Program-made: the position numbers and the translations under genes
Assembly (NCBI GenBank): GCA_019637435.1
Contig: JAHBVO010000002.1
Coordinates: forward strand, 496,001 to 560,000
Length of the DNA stretch: 64,000 nt
DNA from: Candidatus Obscuribacterales bacterium
Lineage (GTDB): Bacteria; Cyanobacteriota; Vampirovibrionia; Obscuribacterales; Obscuribacteraceae
Direction: 5' to 3'
Shown here: piece by piece, positions 61,204 through 64,000 of the stretch
How the letters are laid out: each line of letters starts with the position of its first letter
How positions within the stretch are numbered: position 1 is the first letter of the stretch
Notes under the pieces: model-generated
Database searches by the model: none
The model's input: the letters and a program-made list of their open reading frames with translations, nothing else
Told to the model about the DNA's origin: nothing

Positions 61204-63348
61204 TCAACGACGTCGCTTCGACTTATGTTGGTGGGAAGGAACATTCTGACCGTTGTCATCGCTATGATGCTGGTGTAACACCGGCTCCGCTTTACCGTTC
61301 GAATACTTCGAATGCATGCAATAGGGGCAGTCGACCCAATCGCCGACGATTTCCGCACTACACGATTGGCAGCAGGATTCATGCGCTTCTTCGTATTTGT
61401 TCATGCCGCATTTCGGACAGCTTGCCCAATCCTCCTGTTGCAATGTACCGCAGCGACGGCAGGAAACTTTGAGTTCGTGCTGGCAGAATGGGCACTTGAT
61501 GAAGTCGTCGCTGATCGGGTTTCGGCACTTGCTGCAAAGTTTGTCTTCGCCGGAAGTATCCGCGAGAGTTACGCGCACCACTTCTTCTGCTGTGGTCAGC
61601 CCCTGACCGACAAGACGCAGTGAATAATCCTTGAGTGGTATCATTCCCGACTGCTTCGCCGCCAATCGGATCATCGCTGTCGTCGCGCCTTTGCAGACGA
61701 GGTCGCGAATCTCATCGTTCATTCTCATGACTTCGAAAACACCGATCCGGTTTTTATAACCGGTGCCGTTGCACGCTTCGCAACCTAGTCCTCTTCGGAA
61801 AATCGGCATACCGTTTGTTCCCATTCGGAGCTTGTAGTACTGAATGGTTGACTCCGCTAAATGCTCTTGCTGTTTGTCCATCAAACCGAGATAGCGCAAG
61901 GCGCTCACTTCCGGCACGTATTCTTCTGCGCAGTCTTCGCAGATGCGACGAACCAGTCGTTGTGCCACCACTCCGACCGTAGCTGATGCCACCAGATATG
62001 GGTCCACTTCCATTTCCGCCAACCGGGTGATCGCTCCGGGCGCGTCGTTCGTGTGAAGGGTGGTGAATACCAGGTGACCTGTAAGAGCGGCTTCTACAGC
62101 GATTTTGGCTGTTTCTCTATCCCGCGTCTCTCCCACCAGTACGATGTCCGGATCCTGTCGCAAGAAGTGTCTGAGGATTCGGGCGAAGTCCAATCCTTTT
62201 TCGCGCAAGACCTGCACTTGGGTGATGCCGGCCATCTCGTATTCAATCGGATCCTCTGCCGTACAGATGTTGACTTCATGCGTGTTTCGCTCTGACAGTG
62301 CGGCATAGAGCGTAGTTGTTTTACCGGAGCCGGTTGGGCCGGTGACGAAAATAATTCCATATGGTTTTCCAATCATGTCACGAATCATCGACATTGCGTC
62401 TGATTCAGTGATCAAATTGTCGAGACCAAAATTGGTATGCGACTTATCCAATTGCCGCATGACTACTTTCTCTCCATGCTTCGTTGGAATTGTCGAAACA
62501 CGGAAGTCTACATCTTTGCCGGAGAATCTTACGCGAATTCTGCCGTCTTGAGGAAGACGTCTTTCTGCGATATCAAGGTCGCTCATGATTTTGTAACGCG
62601 ATACGAGAGCCGCCTGAATAGCCTTTGGCAGCGTTCTATCGACGAAGAGAACACCGTCGAGTCGATAACGTACCGTGACGTTTTTGTCCTGAGGCTCAAT
62701 GTGAACGTCCGAGCATTGACGTTTAATCGCTTTAGCTAATACCTGATTGGCGAGTTGCACAATCGGCGCATCCTGAGCTTGTCTTGCAAGGTCAAGGTCG
62801 TTAACTTCATCATGCACATCTTCCATGATGGCAATGTCTGAGAGATCGACTTCCGACTCGATAAACGTCTCGTCCTGATACTCAACCATCTCCTCGGTGA
62901 GTTCGTCCTGGCGTTTGGCGTAAACGGTTTCCATAAAATGCTGGAAATCGTCTTCAGTGCAAACGACAGGCTGGACGGTGATTCCTTTGAGCCGATATTT
63001 GATATCGTCGAGGGCGAGAAGATTATTGGGATTCACCATGGCGATGGTGAGCTTATTCTCTTCTTTCGATATCGGTACGACCTGATGTTGACGCATCACC
63101 TTTTCAGGTAACAACTCCAGACAATTGCCGTTAGGCGTGACTTTGGTGAGTGAGACGTAGTTGACGCCAAACTGGAGTTCCAGCGCGTTTTTTAAATGCT
63201 TTTCGTTCGCTAAGCCCAGACGAGATAAAATCAGCGAGATTGGTTCGCCGGTTTTCAGCCGCTCCTGCTGCACCAGCTTGAGCTCGTCATGCGTGATGAG
63301 CCCGTGGTCGACAAGTAGTTCCCCAATTTCCTTCTTGATTAGCGCCAT
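61204..63348 (-). CDS. pilB: type IV pilus assembly ATPase PilB with C-terminal zinc ribbons
   Basis: Assembly motor of 714 residues. The N-terminal GspE/MshEN-type domain spans 1-145 (GELLVDHGLITHDELKLV), a type of domain that binds c-di-GMP in some relatives. The ATPase core has Walker A GPTGSGKTTTLYAALSE near 338, the Asp box TAEDPIEYEM, Walker B and the zinc site CEDC/CEAC. Beyond the usual end (about residue 620), some 95 residues add CxxC pairs of zinc-ribbon type (CSKC-CPFC, CRRC-CPKC, CQSC-CPYC) and a His-rich, Lys/Arg-rich tail. AAGGTGAC precedes the ATG. Confidence 0.94.
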   Translation of the reverse strand: MALIKKEIGELLVDHGLITHDELKLVQQERLKTGEPISLILSRLGLANEKHLKNALELQFGVNYVSLTKVTPNGNCLELLPEKVMRQHQVVPISKEENKLTIAMVNPNNLLALDDIKYRLKGITVQPVVCTEDDFQHFMETVYAKRQDELTEEMVEYQDETFIESEVDLSDIAIMEDVHDEVNDLDLARQAQDAPIVQLANQVLAKAIKRQCSDVHIEPQDKNVTVRYRLDGVLFVDRTLPKAIQAALVSRYKIMSDLDIAERRLPQDGRIRVRFSGKDVDFRVSTIPTKHGEKVVMRQLDKSHTNFGLDNLITESDAMSMIRDMIGKPYGIIFVTGPTGSGKTTTLYAALSERNTHEVNICTAEDPIEYEMAGITQVQVLREKGLDFARILRHFLRQDPDIVLVGETRDRETAKIAVEAALTGHLVFTTLHTNDAPGAITRLAEMEVDPYLVASATVGVVAQRLVRRICEDCAEEYVPEVSALRYLGLMDKQQEHLAESTIQYYKLRMGTNGMPIFRRGLGCEACNGTGYKNRIGVFEVMRMNDEIRDLVCKGATTAMIRLAAKQSGMIPLKDYSLRLVGQGLTTAEEVVRVTLADTSGEDKLCSKCRNPISDDFIKCPFCQHELKVSCRRCGTLQQEDWASCPKCGMNKYEEAHESCCQSCSAEIVGDWVDCPYCMHSKYSNGKAEPVLHQHHSDDNGQNVPSHQHKSKRRR

Positions 63349-63531
63349 TTCGTGTCACCTTGCCAGCCGCACTTATCGGTGTCTGATATCGTGCCGGAGC
63401 AACATAAGTTCTACTCTTATGCCTAATTGATCTATGCCCGTTTCTTTCTTCTAACTATACTCGTATTACAATGGCCGTTGAAACGCTTTAGTTTCGGACC
63501 GGCGCAGCTTACCAGCCCTGGAACATCGAGA

Positions 63532-64000
63532 ATGGCAACGCGACTCATTAAAACTTCTCTGTCTCATCGCGGCTATTCACTCGTGAAAATGTCTTATCCG
63601 CTGTTCGGGTTGGTTTTTATCGACATGTTCAGTACGTCGACCTGGTTCGAGTCGGATATTCAGTGGTTGGGGATTCCGACGATCGTAGCGATTTTGGTCT
63701 CCGCTCATGTTTTTCTGTTATTTTTGCAAACCGACCGCGCTGCCCGTCTCTATTACCTGATCCATCGTGGAAAACCGCCAGCTATTTATTTGAATTGGCT
63801 GGAAATTTCCGACGACGAGGCGCCCACCATCAAATTTGGTCTAAGGGGATTGAACCTTTCATGCGTAGATGAACTCCACCTGACGATGTGGGGAAATCTG
63901 ATTTTTAAATCGCGCTCCGTGTGCGGCTCTTTAGTGAAAAACGGAGTCGAGGAGATTGAAGCAGACGATGTATTCAAGGTACCGTTTGGAGTGGTGTCGT
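63532..64000 (+). CDS. partial membrane protein gene, continues past the window
   Basis: A frame from ATG at 63532 runs open to the window end (156 codons). It begins MATRLIKTSLSHRGYSLVKM and contains two hydrophobic segments (YPLFGLVFIDMFST and IPTIVAILVSAHVFLLFL). The remainder is a soluble part with RGKPPAIYLNWLEISDDEAP. Ribosome binding is weak (CATCGAGA). No family comes to mind. It is divergent from pilB with 183 bases between, so it could share regulation. Confidence 0.6.
   Translation, partial: MATRLIKTSLSHRGYSLVKMSYPLFGLVFIDMFSTSTWFESDIQWLGIPTIVAILVSAHVFLLFLQTDRAARLYYLIHRGKPPAIYLNWLEISDDEAPTIKFGLRGLNLSCVDELHLTMWGNLIFKSRSVCGSLVKNGVEEIEADDVFKVPFGVVS

Overview
This window looks like a chromosomal segment of a non-photosynthetic relative of the cyanobacteria (Melainabacteria/Vampirovibrionia, most like the Obscuribacterales). 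That placement is an inference. It rests on a cyanobacteria-like group 3 sigma factor next to type IV pilus genes, a long guanylyltransferase-phosphomannomutase-like fusion of the cyanobacterial type, a DUF4388 (PATAN) protein, and acyl-CoA and leucine breakdown genes that suggest a respiring heterotroph. The window is gene-dense, with about 53 protein genes and one tRNA. I see no insertion sequence, prophage or CRISPR array. GTG and TTG starts are common, and several of the TTG starts have strong ribosome binding sites.

Layout. 1-12.2 kb: gatC, a Ca2+/cation antiporter, an AI-2E family membrane protein, a 3-hydroxyacyl-CoA dehydrogenase, an amino acid permease, a secreted TPR-metalloprotease-like protein, and polA overlapping a PafA-like phosphatase. 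12.2-22.5 kb: a phasin-like coiled-coil protein, a large anchored unknown protein, two TPR proteins, purA with a clear promoter, a DNA polymerase III delta'-like gene, a CbpA/DnaJ-type co-chaperone and a TadE-like pseudopilin. 22.6-25.6 kb (minus strand): the translation block rpmG, tRNA-Trp, secE, nusG, rplK, rplA, closed by a perfect hairpin. 25.9-31.7 kb: an oligopeptide ABC importer (binding protein and two permeases, no ATPase), a TPR protein and a secreted unknown.

31.8-36.8 kb: a signalling cluster with a PAS histidine kinase, two single-domain receivers and an Hpt-REC-REC-GGDEF protein, whose end overlaps gpsA. 37.9-44.3 kb: a GT4 glycosyltransferase, the sugar-nucleotide fusion protein and two unknown genes, one of them coiled-coil plus proline-rich. 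44.4-47.9 kb: a leucine-degradation-like trio (biotin carrier, HMG-CoA lyase, enoyl-CoA hydratase), mobA and a DUF1269 protein.

47.9-63.3 kb (minus strand): type IV pilus biogenesis. One run reads sigma factor, ABC-2 exporter, prepilin peptidase, PilM-PilN fusion, PilO, PilP-like and DUF4388/GGDEF-like. A second reads pilB, pilT, pilC, with a 78-bp tandem repeat between pilT and pilC. Together these supply the assembly and retraction ATPases, platform, alignment complex and peptidase. The secretin and major pilins are not in the window. A partial membrane protein gene runs off the right edge.

The most unusual points are the long Pro/Ala/Thr tail on SecE, the PilM-PilN fusion, extra zinc ribbons on PilB, loss of catalytic motifs in the phosphomannomutase half of the sugar enzyme, a receiver domain with Glu in place of the phospho-Asp, the pilT-pilC repeat and a nested inverted repeat at 3404-3470. 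I did not find a clearly new multi-gene system. The best candidates are the signalling cluster and the sigma/ABC/pilus run.
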